A stretch of DNA of 16,076 nt from Wenzhouxiangella sp. (lineage in GTDB: Bacteria > Pseudomonadota > Gammaproteobacteria > Xanthomonadales > Wenzhouxiangellaceae), in assembly GCA_007135355.1 (NCBI GenBank), contig SLJA01000351.1, positions 1-16,076 on the forward strand, read 5' to 3'. The translations under genes were made by a program, and so were the position numbers. The notes beneath the pieces are model-generated. The model saw nothing but the letters and a program-made list of their open reading frames with translations, was not told the origin of the DNA and ran no database searches. This document shows positions 14,894-16,076 of the stretch, piece after piece. Position 1 is the stretch's first letter. Each line of letters starts with the position of its first letter.

Positions 14894-16076
14894 TAGCCGA
14901 TGGCTTCGCTGAGATGCTGGAGATCGATGCTGGACTGGTCATCGAGATCGGCCACGGTGCGGGCCACGCGCAGGATGCGGTGATGCGCGCGTGCCGACAG
15001 CTGCAGGCGCTCGCAGGCCTGCTCGAGAAAACGCGCGCCCTTGGGCGACAGTGCGCAATGTGCGCGAATGCCGGCGACATTCAGATGCGCGTTGACCGCG
15101 CCGCGTGCGGCCTGCCGTTCGCGTGCGGCCATGACCCGCGTCCGGACATCAGCAGACGGCTCGCCCGGCTCGTGGCCGTTGAGCGACTGGCGCGGGACTT
15201 CAACATGCAGGTCGATGCGATCCAGCAGCGGCCCGGAGATGCGATCGCGGTAGCGGCGCACCTGGTCCGGCGTGCAGGTGCATCGTCCGGACGGATCGCC
15301 GGCATAACCGCAGGGGCAGGGATTCATGGCCGCGACAAGCTGAAATCGAGCCGGGAATTCGGCCTGCAGGGCGGCGCGCGAGATCAGGATGCGACCGGAT
15401 TCCAGCGGCTCGCGCAGCACTTCGAGCACATGGCGGCTGAACTCGGGCAGCTCGTCCAGGAACAAGACGCCGCCGTGGGCCAGCGAGATCTCGCCCGGTC
15501 GCGGCTTCGAGCCGCCGCCGACCAGGGCGATGCCCGAGGCGGTGTGGTGCGGACTGCGAAAGCGGCGCGTACGCCAGCGCGCCGGCTCCAGCCCCAGTCC
15601 GGCCACCGAGGCCACGGCGGCGGCTTCCAGCGCCTCTTCCTCGCTCATCGGCGGCAGGATGCCGGGCAAGCGCGAGGCGAGCAGGGTCTTGCCCGTCCCG
15701 GGCGGGCCCATAAACAAGAGGTTGTGCCCGCCGGCGGCGCAGATTTCCAGAGCGCGGCGGGCGCGGTGCTGGCCGACCACGTCGTACAGATCGAGCACGG
15801 TGTCGTCGACGGCGCCGGTCAACGGCTGCGGCTGCTTCAACTCACCCATCCCGTTCAGGGCCGCGACCACTTCGGTCAAATGTTCGGCCAAAAGTACCTC
15901 GGCATTGCTGACCAGGGAGGCTTCCTCGGCGTTGGCGGCCGGCAGCACCAGGCGCCGCCCCGCCGCGCGAGCCTTGAGTATGGCCGGCAGGCTGCCCTTG
16001 ACCGGGCGCAAGCTGCCGTCCAAAGCCAGTTCCCCCAGGAACTCCCAGCGCTCCAGTTCGCCGTTCTTGACCTGAC
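14866..16076 (-). CDS. comM: ComM/YifB family Mg-chelatase-like AAA+ ATPase (5' end missing)
   Basis: The window edge removes the start, leaving 402 residues of a family usually about 500 long. The frame is open to base 16076 (reading VKNGELERWEFLGELALDG), so the ATG is outside. ComM is a hexameric AAA+ helicase that promotes branch migration during natural transformation. The Walker A motif GPPGTGKT is at 15685-15708, and the Walker B motif VLFLDE at 15451-15468. A four-cysteine cluster, CPCGYAGDPSGRCTC (15274-15318), is typical of the family. The end of the Lon-like N-terminal domain precedes the AAA+ core, and a helical C-terminal domain follows. The TAA stop overlaps the candidate tamA promoter. 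The presence of comM alone does not show that the organism is naturally competent. Confidence 0.95.
   Translation of the reverse strand, partial: QVKNGELERWEFLGELALDGSLRPVKGSLPAILKARAAGRRLVLPAANAEEASLVSNAEVLLAEHLTEVVAALNGMGELKQPQPLTGAVDDTVLDLYDVVGQHRARRALEICAAGGHNLLFMGPPGTGKTLLASRLPGILPPMSEEEALEAAAVASVAGLGLEPARWRTRRFRSPHHTASGIALVGGGSKPRPGEISLAHGGVLFLDELPEFSRHVLEVLREPLESGRILISRAALQAEFPARFQLVAAMNPCPCGYAGDPSGRCTCTPDQVRRYRDRISGPLLDRIDLHVEVPRQSLNGHEPGEPSADVRTRVMAARERQAARGAVNAHLNVAGIRAHCALSPKGARFLEQACERLQLSARAHHRILRVARTVADLDDQSSIDLQHLSEAIGYRQLDRGAV

Overview
This is a high-GC chromosomal window from what looks like a gammaproteobacterium. The supporting genes are a ccoNOQP oxidase operon with an FNR-type operator, a tamA-tamB pair beside comM, a DUF2868/DUF3482 pair, a YceH-family gene and a DUF6279 lipoprotein. 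The exact lineage cannot be fixed from the sequence alone. Coding density is very high. The longest gene-free stretch is 234 bases (5463-5696), and I saw no tRNA, rRNA, insertion sequence, CRISPR array or prophage gene.

Layout. Bases 1-2459 (minus strand) carry the cbb3-type terminal oxidase operon ccoN-ccoO-ccoQ-ccoP, with ccoP cut by the window edge. An exact FNR palindrome lies upstream of ccoN, spaced as expected for a class II, oxygen-regulated promoter. Divergent from it, 2623-5462 (plus) encodes a multi-pass DUF2868 membrane protein overlapping by 4 bases a DUF3482 Era-like GTPase. Next come a cold-shock protein gene (5697-5900) with a long AT-rich leader and a strong terminator, and a YceH/DUF480 winged-helix gene (6037-6729). 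The YceH-family gene overlaps tail to tail with a minus-strand pair of lipoprotein genes (6697-8133). A plus-strand glutathione S-transferase-like gene (8302-8979) follows. The right end (8994-16076, minus) holds tamB, tamA and a 5'-truncated comM.

Functionally the window joins low-oxygen respiration (cco), outer-membrane biogenesis (tamA-tamB), processing of incoming DNA during natural transformation (comM), cold-shock RNA binding and several poorly understood envelope or membrane proteins. Most of it is ordinary core genome. The least understood parts are the DUF2868/DUF3482 membrane-protein/GTPase pair and the two tandem lipoproteins. Almost every gene has long open frames on the opposite strand. 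Those I checked (opposite tamB, DUF3482, csp and the two lipoproteins) run in codon-aligned register, so they stay open simply because high-GC genes avoid TTA, CTA and TCA codons. I found no convincing new defence, mobile or biosynthetic system.
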